Shown here piece by piece: positions 12,416-24,329 of a stretch of DNA of 64,000 nt. The notes under the pieces were generated by a model. That model searched no databases, was not told the DNA's origin, and worked only from the letters and a program-made list of their open reading frames with translations. Positions within the stretch are counted from its first letter, which is position 1. Each line of letters starts with the position of its first letter. A program made the position numbers and the translations under genes. This stretch comes from Toxoplasma gondii ME49 (taxonomy: Eukaryota; Apicomplexa; Conoidasida; Eucoccidiorida; Sarcocystidae): the NCBI RefSeq assembly GCF_000006565.2, contig NC_031479.1:1612001-1676000 (forward strand), in the 5' to 3' direction.

Positions 12416-12422
12416 TATATAC
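12319..12422. repeat. TA microsatellite
   Basis: Long interrupted TA tract in the divergent spacer. Confidence 0.9.
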
Positions 12423-12840
12423 GTAGATGTCGAGAGAGGGAGATGTCTGGATGTTGTTGGAATGTGTGTGTAGATAGGTGCAGCGATTTTGTAAGCAGAG
12501 ACGGTGTTTCCTGCAGCGTTGCCAAGCTGAGAAGAGGCGCAAGAAGCCTGGACGAAAATGAGTGAGTTCGAGTCTCTTGAAAAAGCAGGGTGCGTTGCAG
12601 AACGAGCTGAACATACTGTGGCAATTTCTCTCTTCACAACTCTTTTCGCAGAGGTCGCTGTCTGCAGCCTTTTAGGAAGCAACAGGGCCAAGGAGACAAT
12701 GGAGAACCTCTTACAGGACGCAGGGTGAAGAGTGAAGACTGTGCCGGCGAGAAGAAAGGAACTTTTTTAGAGTGGCGAAGCGACGATAGGCGAACGTTGC
12801 CGCTGGCTGCGATCAGCACATGCGTTTTGTCGAAAAACTC

Positions 12841-12853
12841 GCATGCATGCATG
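12841..12853. promoter_or_regulatory. GCATGC palindrome cluster
   Basis: Three overlapping GCATG units, about 700 bases before the MYND start codon. Candidate ApiAP2-type site; function inferred. Confidence 0.4.
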
Positions 12854-13236
12854 TGTAGAAAAAAAAGTCTTTAGTCATGTTCCCGCGAATTTTCCGTCTC
12901 CTGAAGACGCAAAGGGCAACGCGCGGGGATGTTTCTTTCGAGGAAACGCGGCGTTCATTTTCTTCGTTTGCATCCAGTGTCTTCGTTTTTCTTCTCTCTT
13001 CCTCTCGACCTCGATTTCCTCTTCGCGCCTCACAGAGGACAGCCGGCGAAGCTCTTTCTGGAGTCTCTCGGTCTCCGTCGATCTCGCTGCCGAGGCTCCT
13101 CCCTTCTTCGGAGGCGCGGAAGCGCCTGTTTCTTTCTCGATTTTGTGCGTCTCTCGCCTCTCGACAAACTCCATGCCCAGAAACTCTTCAGCTCGGAGTC
13201 GCGTGTATCCACATCCTGTTTTTTTTCAACTTTGAG

Positions 13237-13248
13237 TGCATGCATGCA
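13237..13248. promoter_or_regulatory. TGCATGCATGCA motif 5' of the MYND gene
   Basis: Overlapping TGCATGCA palindromes about 300 bases before the start codon, directly after a T-rich run. Confidence 0.4.
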
Positions 13249-13546
13249 GAGAACAACAGATCTGTCTGCCTGTGCAGCAGTTGGTCTTTTATGAGAGATC
13301 GCGAGAACTTTTTTCTCCTCGTCTCACACTCACCGTCTGCTCTTGTGTGTCTCCTTCCTGGACCTTCGTTCTTCCGCATATGTCTGCATTTCGCTCTCTG
13401 TCTGTCTCGACTTTCTTCGAAGGACTTCTCTCTGCGCTCTGTGGCCGGTTTCTCCTTGTCTGACTTCGCTTCCGCGGCGCTGTCTCGGGTGGTTGCCGTC
13501 TCTCTTTCTTCTCTCCTTCGCTCTGCTTCCTGGCGACTTCTTCACC

Positions 13547-14366
13547 ATGTCGCTCGACGACGTCGTCCACAAGAAGTTCACCTTCGTCTTCGTCCCCGCA
13601 GACATTAACGACCCGGTGGAGGAGAGGACGTTTGAGGGAGAAGAAAAGAGCTTCCGCGCGACGCTGAATGCGCATTTCAACCGAGAAAATCTGCTGAAAA
13701 CCGAGGCAGACAAATTCAAAGATGACCTCAGCAAGCAAGCAGACGGAAAGCTCTCAGACGAACAGCTTTCCACTCTCATTGGTATCCAACATACCTACCA
13801 GGTGGGCCAGAGGAACAGGACCGCAGCAAAGAGAATTTCTTCAGCTTTTTCAACGTAGTCCACAGAACGTTTTCTCTTCAGAGATCCTCCTCTCTCTATT
13901 TCCTTTCGTCTCCTCCTCTTCCTTCTTTTGTTTTCTCTGCCTTGCCCTCCGCCCTGTTCTCCCCGTAGTTCGCGTCTTCGCTTTCCTTCCTCGTAAGCCA
14001 GGTTTCGGTGGTTGCTGTCTTTCCAGATCATTCCGTTAACTCTTCCGACGAAGGCGAACGGCTTCCGAGGCACAAATGCGTACATCGACAGCATTGGGCG
14101 CGTCAAAAACCTCGCCGTCAATGCTCGAGCCTCGCGAATCTGCTCAACAGGTGCGTAGCTAACGAAAAACGACTCCTCTCCCCACTCTCCTATGCACTTT
14201 CTACTTCCTGTATTCGTCCTAAAATTGCATTTCCCCTGCCCTATAGAAAACACACTCTTCTATAAATACACATATATCATTATACACATTTCCCTATATA
14301 TTTATATGTGTGCATATACATTATATATACATACATATATAAATATATACATATATAAATATATAT

Positions 14367-14397
<31 letters not shown>

Positions 14398-16897
14398 AAT
14401 ACATATATATATATATATATATATGTATTTATATCGATATTCATATATATATATATGTAGGTGAATCTCTCTCTTCATGTAGTGTATATTATATTTATAG
14501 TTGTCAGCTCGAGAGGTAAGACCTCTCTCGGCTGTTGGTGACTTTCCTCTGGTATCCCCTGCCTGCTGGCTACATGCAAGACACCGTTCCGCGAGTTTTC
14601 TCACGTTTGCAGACCTCTTTCTTTACTTTAGAGGCTGGAGCTCTCCGGCGATGTCTGTTCAAACGAACTGACCAGCCTTCCACCAGCTTGTCTTTTTTTG
14701 CCCGAACTCTCTCTCTCGGGTCTCTGCCGAGACGCATGCGTTTTGGGAACCACCCTGGGGGAGGGAGGAGACACCAGGGAAGGTGTGCGGGGTCTCTGTA
14801 CGCCTCGCTGCATGCGTTCATGCGTATGGGCGCATGAGGACGCGCAGCTCTCCTTCGCTTGGTGTCTCTCCCCTCGGCAGGCGCAGAGACAGCAAGAGAA
14901 GGAGAGCTGCGCGTGGAGCAGACTGCGTTCTGTGCAGAAACGCTTGGAGTTGTTCGCTTCCTTCCTAAACGCTGGTTGGTGCGTTTCCAGACATTCGCGG
15001 GGACTGCTTCCTCTCCACCACATTCGACGACGAAGAGACTTTCCAGCGCGCGAACTTCTCGCAAAAGGACTTCGAGAGGTTGATGGCGTCGCCCCCAGAC
15101 GCGACAGGCCGGTAAGGAGACAAACGCGCCTCTCTCTGGCCTCGCCAGCGTCCGCTGAGAGAGTCGCGAGAAGTCGCAAGAGTCTGCGTCACACCAGTGC
15201 TCCTTGTCGTCCGAATCCAGACTCCTTCGGTCGCTCTTCTCTGCCTTGCCTCTTCTTCGCTGAAGAGAAGAGAAGTCGGACGACGAGAGAGGGGGGAAGG
15301 AAAGAGACAGGAGGGCAAGGGAAGGACAGGGAACAGTGCAGAAACGAAGAAGAGGGATACGAAACAGAAGTCAGGAATCTGCAGAAGGAGACAGCGTACT
15401 GTACAGTCTGTCGCTTCAGTCGCTTGAATTTTACAGTCTCCTTTCATGTCTTTCTTCTGTCGACGGTTTTGCTGAGTTCTCTTCCTTTCTTCAAGTGACA
15501 GTGCAAGACGACACCCTTGCGGATCGCGCATAGAGAATCTCCTTCTCTTCTTCTGCTTTTTCTGGTTCTTCTTCTGCTTTTTCTGCTTCTTCTGCTTTTT
15601 CTGCTTCTCTTCTCATCCTTCTTGTTTCGCTTTCTCTTCTGTCCCCTCTTTTTCCTCTTCCTTCCTGTTTTCCTTCTTCTTCTGCTTTTTCTGCTACTCT
15701 TCTCATCTTTCTTGTTTCGCTTTCTCTTCTCTTCCCTCTTTTTCCTCTTTCTTCCTGTTTTCCTTCTTCTTCTTCTGCGTTTTCTGCTTCGTCTTGTTGT
15801 CTCTGGCCTTTGTGTTCCGTCTGCCGGCGGTGGCTGTGCGCTCGGTTTCTGAGACCCTCTGCATGTTTGAAGTCATTTTCTTTTTTCGACAGCTGGAGTG
15901 AAACAGCTGCACTTTCTCAACTGCTGAATCAGCGGCAAGCGGATGCCTCGCGCCAGGCTCTGGGCGCCCCCGCGTCCACCGAAAGTAAGAGCCCAACGTC
16001 TTCTTTCTCGCCGTTCCGGAAAAAGACGCATCTCGCCTCCCGCGACGACAGGCAGACAAGCGAAAAAAACAGATGTTCTGTTCTACAGCTACACATGCAG
16101 TCTCCTCTTTCGAGCCACCGGTTCGTAACGCTGTCAAGACGCGTACCGTCGCCTCTGACTCGCTTCTCCTCGCCTGTGCCGATCGTTCGGCTTATATTCG
16201 GGTTCTTTGCCGGAAACGCGGTCTTTGCCTTGACACCGTGCACGCGTTTCTTGTCTAGGCTCTTTTCTCGGAGCGCATTCTCTCCACGCGTCGCGACCAG
16301 CACGCAAACGCTTTGTTCTTTGCGCCTCTCTGCATGCACTTGAAGAAGCATCGATCTTCTCGATGTTTTGACTGTTGGCGCAACTGCCTGTGTGTCAGAG
16401 AAACACAAGCAGTGTGGAAACTGCGGAAAGGAAGAGCCTGCTGCGAGCCCAGAGAACGTAAGCGCCTGTCCAGCATCTCCCAGGATCGAGTTGAAAAGCC
16501 ACCAGCTCAGAGCTTCAGGAATTCGCTCTGCATGCTGCGCCTCTGCGCTTCGCAAAGGCGTCCGTGAGAGGAAGGACATGCGAAGGGAAAGCAGAGAGAG
16601 AGAGAGACACTGCGCGGCAGGAGTTCCCTTTTGTAGTTTTTTGTGCTGTTGCGTTTGCTGAGTCTTATCATTTATACCCTTTGAACTTGTCGTCTTTTAC
16701 TGCTATTTAGCGTTTTCTCCTCTTATCCTTATTTTTCGCCGTCATGTTTCTTTGCTTTGTCTCCCTTGGAACTGCTTTCTCTTCAGCCCAGTCCAATGCG
16801 GCTGAAGAGATGCGGAGGCTGCGGGGAGGCTTTCTACTGCAGTGCAGAGTGCCAGCGAGCAGACTGGCGTCACCACAAGCGCGTCTGCAAGAAGTAG
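13547..16897 (+). CDS. MYND-type zinc-finger protein
   Basis: Six exons join in phase: 13547-13801, 14027-14150, 14991-15111, 15893-15984, 16399-16457 and 16787-16897, for 253 residues. The C-terminal 50 residues form a complete MYND finger: CGNC, then CGGC, YCSAEC, DW and HHKRVC, giving the C-x2-C, C-x2-C, C-x3-C, H-x3-C ligands. The finger is split between the last two exons. MYND fingers bind proline-rich peptides and usually recruit partners. The N-terminal 165 residues (starting [17 protein letters not shown]) are a compact mixed domain with no name I recognise; it is not a SET domain, so this is not a SMYD methyltransferase. The start ATG has the context TTCACCATG. The introns hold TA microsatellites, a perfect-arm hairpin and a 90-bp tandem duplication, reported separately. 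Confidence 0.87.
14265..14456. repeat. TA-rich microsatellite in MYND intron 2
   Basis: Interrupted TA and TATACA tract just after exon 2. Confidence 0.9.
14840..14914. repeat. 30-bp stem inverted repeat in MYND intron 2
   Basis: Arms 14840-14869 and 14885-14914 are reverse complements at 28 of 30 positions, with a 15-base loop. The stem starts ACGCGCAGCTCTCC. It would be transcribed within the intron. Confidence 0.8.
15601..15783. repeat. 90-bp tandem duplication, pyrimidine-rich, in MYND intron 3
   Basis: Copy one 15601-15690 and copy two 15691-15783 share blocks such as CTTGTTTCGCTTTCTCTTCT with few differences. They are embedded in CTTCTGCTTTTT simple repeats. Confidence 0.8.
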
Positions 16898-19017
16898 AAA
16901 GCGCTGGTTTCAAGAGACAACAGGCGACCGACGGAGACTCTTTTTGGAGACACTTGGACGGCTTCGACAGGATGTGAGTCAGCGAGTCTGCATGCGGAGA
17001 ACAAAGGAAAAAGGAAAAAACGGACACAAAGCGCGATGGTGATATACACGACGTTGAGGAGGTGGAAGAACTCCACCTTTCTCCTCTTCGGCTCTCGTTC
17101 ATGTTGCGGCCTCGTGAAGTCGCCTGAAAGAGCCAGGAGTGCCAACAAGGACGCCAGGTCAGAGAGTGGAGTTTTACGTTTCTGAAAAGGAAGATTCCTC
17201 CGTAGGGGAATGAAACGATCCTCTGCAAAGTCACGCAGGAAAAGACGATCAGCTTCTGCAGGTTGTGTGGAGATCTGAGTTTCCTCTTCCTTCGTTTTTC
17301 TTTTCTCCTTTCCGTCCGTAATCCTTCGTCGTCGTTGCCTTGCTTTCCTCTCTTTTTCTCTCCCTAAACTCTACGTCTCCTTCTGGGCAGAAGGAGACGT
17401 AGAGCGCAGGCAGTGTGCGTTCTCGATTTCTGTGAGCGGTGCCGACCTAAAACTCTAAACCAATCTGAAGAAACTACACAGGTCGACGCTGGCGCTGTCC
17501 AGCGAGGGAAGAGGCTGCTGGTGGTATACAGACATGTTTTATGTTTCTCAAGAGGAATCTCCCGAACCAACGCAGGTTCGCTGGAGACGGGAGGGGGACT
17601 GAAAAAACTGCATGAGAAGCGGCAAAGAGAACAGATTTGCATGCATCGCGGCTCACTTTAAACACGGTCACATGTTCCAGCATGCACTGGCGTATGCAGG
17701 TATGCTTAGACAGGCGCATGCTTTTCTATCCAGATTGGAGAGTCGATTTCAACAGTCTCTCTCCCTCAGGAATCGAAATAAACCAAGACAACTACTGAAA
17801 TTCCTAAATTCAGATGTACTGCATACGACAGTGTGTAATTGAAAGTGGAGCTGTTTGGGTGTGCTCACGGAAACGTCTGAGAGTTCGCTTCTCTCTCAGT
17901 AGAATGAGGCGAGGCATGAATGGCGGAGCGAGAGGAATAAGCGAATCGGAGAGGAGACATAGAGTTGTTAAAACATATATCTCTCGCACAGCAGAAATGC
18001 TCACACATACGCATGTGCGTAAGGGTATACAGCGGGAGACAGCCAATGAGAGCATGCTTCTTCTGTCAAAAAACGATACAGTTGGAGGCGAGAAATACAC
18101 ATGAAGCAGCTGCGTCTCTTTCTCGTGAAAGCTCTTTTTCCGGTTCACGAAAACGCAGAAGTCAAAAGAACAGAGAGGGCAGAAAAACAAGGTTGCTTTG
18201 GACAGACACACGCAAAAAGAGAGACGCGAGGACACAGAGCGTTCCTGAAAAAGAGAAAAATAAACTGAGAGGAAGACTCCACACCACAGCGCTTCCACTG
18301 GCGTTTCTCGATCGATGGGACCCTCCAAACGTTTCAAAATAAAACGAGTTCTCTTGATGCACACGAGTGGAGCTGCGCATGCATTCCTCTAAAAGCCGAT
18401 GCATGCGCAGACAGTGGGTGAAAGTCATACGCACAGGCGCGGCGGATCCGTGCTTGTCGATTCGATTTTTCTTCTCCTAACCTTTACTTCCTTACACATA
18501 ATCAAACGCATGCGACATCGTCAGATACATGTACGTATATACATATATGAGTATTCAAATCGATGAATGTGTAACTCTGCGATCCGGTGTATATACATGT
18601 ATATATACATATATATACACATATGTATACATATATATACATATATATTGAGCATTTACATGTTGAATCAACGCAGTGTAGAGTCTCAGAGGTGCGTCTT
18701 TCAACAACTTCGGTACGCGCGTCGCAAAGGTCTTCATCTCTGGAGGTTGTCGCGTCTTTCCTCTCCGTCGCGTCTTTTCGACTGTCTTCTCTGTGTATCT
18801 TCTCTCCAGCTTTCTTCTCGTTTCTTTTTTTCTCCCATGTCCTCGCTTGTTCCCTCTCCTTTCTCTCGCGGATGAATTGACTTCGAATTCAGGAAACTGG
18901 AGCTCTGAAACGGCAGCGTTGAACCGACACAGTTCAGACTTGCAATTTGAGATTTTGAGGAGAACGGCAGTCGAAGCTCCTCAGGTTCGTCTTCGTTTTC
19001 GTCTGCTTCAGAGTTGC
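16898..19017. other. Convergent intergenic region, MYND / SNRNP40
   Basis: 2.1 kb between two gene ends. It holds a TA microsatellite at about 18528-18652. No gene is supported. Confidence 0.55.
18528..18652. repeat. TATACA / TA microsatellite
   Basis: Alternating TATACA and TA units downstream of SNRNP40. Confidence 0.85.
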
Positions 19018-21655
19018 CTAAGACAACTCGCCCATGAAGACTGTCCTGTCTGAGCTGGCCGACGCAATGACAGGTTCCGTAGGGTGGAAGCAGACCTGCA
19101 CATGCATGAAGAAAACGTTTCGACCCTTTCGATTACTCTCAAGAGTCCGAAGAGCAACAAGACAAAAACGTCCACTGTTCTACACAATTTTGCCCAACAA
19201 CAAATGTCGATCTATACGCGCACCTTTCTATCGATGTCTCTGTGTACGTCCATGCACCTAAACATTAAATTCCTTTACGATTCTACATTTGTCTCCATAA
19301 CTCTATCTCCCTACGTCTTTCAACGCAACCTCTATCTGTGTCGACCTGTCTGCGCCTGTACATCTCCTCACATAGATGGAGGCACTCAGCGAGAAGCACA
19401 AGTCCTGTCTCGACTCTGTTTTTGACAGAGCTACACAAAAACCGAGAAGCTTCACGGACTCGATACCTCCTTCAATATTATCCACGAAACGCCTTACGTA
19501 GAAACTCCATTTACTTCTATATATTTTCGAGTAGTCATGTCCGTTCACCGCTATCAATCGATAAGGCACTCTACATCTATATAGAGAGACAGAGAAACAT
19601 AGATATATACAGCCTAACAGATATCCGCAGATATAGATAGCCATAGATCAAGAAATAGGTAGAGATAAACAGACAGATGCAGTTACATACATATAGAAAA
19701 TATAGACAAATAGACAAAGAGATATAGACAGAGAGATATAGGTATAGAGAGCTAGAGAGGTAAAAACATGGAGAGACGTCTGTCGGCGAGCCAAAGCGCC
19801 CGTGAAGGAATTGAATGTTTTGTGGAACGCATACGTCATTGACCGATCCAGAATGCCCGGGGAGTCTGTAGAGCAACGGCGAAGTTCCGGCGCCGACTCC
19901 CTTCTCTCGCAAAACTTCTTCCATGCTCCATACGCAGACGTATCGATCAGCTGAACCGGCGCTGCAGAATTGCTCGTCTGCGCTCCAGCAGACGCGCAGG
20001 AGATTTTTTTCAAAATTGTGCTGGAAACAAAATCAAGCGATCTCAGGTGAACTTGCGGGGGCAGGCCGAGAAAGAAGAAGGAGTGATTTCGCACAGGACC
20101 GAGCGAAAAAGAAGGAATACGACAGAGAAAGGGAGGAAGAGATGACGAGAGAGAGCGGCAGACGAGGGAGAGCAGGGAAGACACCAAAGAGCCGGGGAGA
20201 GACACAATGAGGGAGACAAAGGAGAGGAAGAAAACAGAGGACGACAGGCAAGAAAAAGAAGAAGGAGAGAAGGAAAGAACAGAGAAAACCGGAAGAAAGG
20301 AAAGAGGAGATATAACAAAAAAGAGAGACAGCATCCGTCTGGTGTTCCATCGCTCGAACATCTCAAAAATTCAGTCGTCTTGCACACATGAGTAGGCGTC
20401 TCGCCTTCCGCCTTTCGCTGTGCTCCCTCGTTTCTTTGTTTTCGCTCTCTCGCTGGTTCTGCTTCTCTGCTCACGGTTGCGCCGCGAAGAGCAGCTACCA
20501 GGCGCTTGCCACCGTGGACGAACGGCTGGATATCCCAGACGCGGACGGTATGGTCCATCGCGTTGCTGAGGAGAGTCGCGCCAGACGCAGAAATGCTCAG
20601 TCCTGTCACACTGTCTGTGTGACCTTCATACACGTCGCTCTCTGCGTCGCCGCCGCGCAGGTCGTAGACCTGAAAAGGAGAGAAGCCTTTTTCCACAGAC
20701 ACAAACGTCCAGCAGAGAAAGAGAGGGAGACCAGAGGGACGAAGAGAAAATACGGTGGTTGCAGCACACGGAAAGCAACAAAGGAGAGAAGGAAGTGAGG
20801 ACGAACGAGAAGAACCGCGCGCGCAGTACACTGAGAGGCTCGAAAAAGAGCGAAAGGGAAGACAGACAGAAACGCACAGGGGAAAAGTCAAAGGGGCGGT
20901 GCGACCGATTCCAGCGATGAAGCGCCACCACAGAGAAGACGCTCACTTTTACGTAAAATTGCAATCTGAAGAAAACTTGACTTTTGCCGGGGAATGCCTC
21001 ACCCGAATTGTGTTGTCGAGACACCCGGCGAAGACGCGGCCGCCGTGACCGTCGAGAGCGACCGACAGAATCTGAAAGGAATGCATGCGCACCACAGAAG
21101 CTTCACCCGAGTTTTTTGGCGTCCACTCTGTTGTAATTTTCAAAGTTATTTTCTCTCTTGGTTCCCTATCGAAACCTAGAAATTCTGCGTCCCCCAACGG
21201 CAGCGCCACACAGGTGCAGACCAGGCGCTTCATCTGGTTTCCTTTTCTCAAAATAAAAGACATCAGTGGTCTTCCCGAGTCTCCTTTGAAGCAGAATCTC
21301 CACAGATACGAAAAGTCTTTTTTAAATGCCATTCAAGAAAAGCCAGATCTTCGAATGAAAATGTGGACGTTTTTCGCACGGAGACGCCCGCATCGCGCGA
21401 ATCGTCGCTTCCATTGAAAACGCATTTTCACCGAAAGTTTCTCTAAAAAACTTAGCGTTCGCTGTCTCACCCCCAACTGCAAACTAGCAAATCGATTCTC
21501 TCATGCTACCATCTCCAGCAAGTACGGACACTATGTAAATATATACTGAATACAGGCATGCAAACGCATACAACAAACATACATTCATACGTACCTAAAT
21601 ACATTCATACATCCACACCTGCATACCTACATCCATCCATACACGCATTATGTAC

Positions 21656-21687
<32 letters not shown>

Positions 21688-24290
21688 GTATATGTATATA
21701 TACATATATATATGTCTATGGATATGTTCAAGAGCATCTCTCTGTAGAGGGAAGTAGTCTGAAACAACACAAGAGGCGCTGCGCGAGTTTTTGTGTCTGT
21801 GCGCGCGCCTTTGAAAGCTGTGCCTGTGGCTGTCGAGAGCTCGCGAGGCGCTACCTGGTATTGATGCTCGTATTTTTTGACGCTTCGGCGAATGCGCAGA
21901 TCCCATACACGCGTGGTGCCGTCGTCTGCGCCCGTAACAAAGAGAGAGGAGCATCCGTAGGTCGCTCTGTTTGGACATTCGGCTGCTTCTTTCGACGCGA
22001 CGCTGCATGCATTCACGATGCCCACATGGCCCTTGAGCTTCTTCACTCTCTCGCCAGTCTCCACGTCCCAGACGCCTGCCGTTTGGTCCGCCGAAGCCGA
22101 GTAAATTTGTCTGCAGCAAGAGACTCAAATGTCGCCAATCGGCGTCCACTGGAAGCATTTTCGAATCGGGTCCATGCAACGGCTTGCATGCGCATGCAGC
22201 GACAAGCAAAACAGGCGAGGAGAGACAAAGCCCCAGCAACGAGACTGCTTGGACGAGAGAGGCAGGCGTTGAGCGGCCTCTCTGACGCAGCAGTGGAGGG
22301 ACGAGTGTCGAAGGATTCGCTGCAAGTTGGTTCACTGCGTTAGCACTATCCACGTTCTACTGCGGAGACAGGCAGGAGTGCAGACGGAAGCTGGAGAAAT
22401 TCAAAAAGAGAGCGACTCCAGCGACAAGGCAATCTCGCCTGGAGAAGCCGTCGCTTCCTCGCAGGGTCCGGGAGCGTCTCTACAGACTGCCGAAACCGAC
22501 TTCGATGAAACAGACTGCCGAAACCGACTTCGATGTCTCAGAAATCGTGCAAAAATCGACAGAACTGAGAGTTGCGCGAAAATGAGATCTTCTGAGGAGT
22601 TGTCTTGTGAAAAATGCACAACCTCTTCTGCGCAGACGCGTGGTAGAGATGCATGCAACAGGGAACAGGTTCGTTATCGAAACACAGGAACATCTGCAAG
22701 ACGCGCCAGCGCCGTCGCGTCCTAGATCGGCACACAGCGGCGAAGTTGCTTTGATGCGTCTGCCCTCGCAGGGGATGGCTGCTGGCTTGTGCATATGCGG
22801 TTTTGATGCAACGGCAGTGGAGTCTGTGAGAGCCTTCCCCGAGAACCACTGCTGAAACAGCCGAGAAGCGAAAGAGACCTACGAGCCATCGGAAGACCAG
22901 CGGAAGTCGAGGATCGCCTTGGAGTGACCCTTCAGAGTTTGCCAAGTCGAAATCTCCCCGTAAACGTTGTAAATCACTGGGGAAGACAGAGAAAAGAAAA
23001 AACGACAAAAGAAGAGATGCAAAAGAGAGGCCAGAGAGGAAAGAAAAACTGGAGGGAGGACACAGAGAACACGGAGAAACGAGATGAGATGGCGCATACA
23101 GAGAAGAGAAAACACAGACGAGGAGACGAGAAGAAGACGAGGAGAAGACGAGAAGAAGATGAGAAGATGACGAGAAGATGAGGAGAAGACGAGGAGAAGA
23201 CGAAAAGATGAGAAGACGACGAGGACGAGGAGACGAGAAGACGAGGAGAAGACGAGAAGAAGATGAGGAGAAGACGAGAAGATGAGAAGAAGACGAGAAG
23301 AAGACGAGGACGAGGAGACGAGAAGAAGACGAGGAGAAGACGAGAAGACGAGAAGGAGGAGACGAGAAGAAGACGAGAGAATGAGAAGAAGACGAGAAGG
23401 AGGAGACGAGAAGAAGACGAGAAAATGAGAAGAAGACGAGAAGGAGGAGGCGAGAAGAAGACGAGAAAATGAGAAGAAGATGAGAAGAAGACGCGTACAA
23501 AGAAGACAGGCTTACGAATGTCTCTGTCAACACCTGCAGAGGCGATGTTGCGTCCGTCGGGAGAGAAGTTGACAGCGAGTACCTCCCCCTGAAGAAACGG
23601 AAGAAAATGAAAATGAAAAAAACTGAGGAAAATGAGAGAAGTGGAAGGAAATGAAGATGGGGAAAATAAAAAAGTGGAGGAAATGAAAAAGAAGAGGAAA
23701 ACCACAAAAATCCAAGGAAGACGAATTTGGGAAAAACAAACGCAGAGACAGTCCAAAACCGGAAAGTGAGCAAGCAGGCAAGGAAAACGAAAAAAAAGAA
23801 AAATCTGCCGCCTCTCTAGAGAGCGAAGAAAATGCGCAAGTGTCGAAGGGGAAGAAGCCTGTGCGACTGTCAGCACTGGGCAGCGCAGAAGACAACGGTA
23901 GAAGAGAAAAGAAAGACAAAGACCAAAGACAGAGAAAATAGAGCAAGCGAGGAAGGACAGGAATAACAGAGAACGGAAAAGAAAAAATAACGGCGGATCC
24001 GGAAAAAAATATGAAAAAAACAGACGTTTACCTCATGCCCGCTCAGGCGCATTGTCGGCGCCTCGAGACCGGATTTTCGGTCCTGAAAAAAAATCACAAA
24101 GAACGAAGAACGCAATTCCGCGAGAGACATATTTTTCGCCCACTATAAGCAGACGCCTGGAGTTCCGCTCGCACACGCTCCTTTTTTCATTCTGTGTATA
24201 TAGCAATGTATAAATCTATAAATGTATACGTATATACATATATAGATCTGTATCTAACTGTCTACCTGTATCTATCTATCTGTCTCTATT

Positions 24291-24329
<39 letters not shown>

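Larger units (their letters stand above)
11883..13546. promoter_or_regulatory. Shared divergent promoter region, KKRN protein / MYND protein
   Basis: 1.66 kb between two divergent start codons. It contains TGCATGCA at 12313-12320, a GCATGCATGCATG cluster at 12841-12853 and TGCATGCATGCA at 13237-13248, plus a long TA microsatellite at 12319-12422. The last 600 bases before the MYND gene are pyrimidine-rich and probably 5' leader. Promoter function is inferred from gene orientation and motifs. Confidence 0.5.

Noticed and set aside
23095..23515. Regular repeats resembling a repeat-spacer array
   Set aside because: Units are short, degenerate and lack unique spacers; this is a simple purine repeat in a eukaryotic intron, not a CRISPR array.
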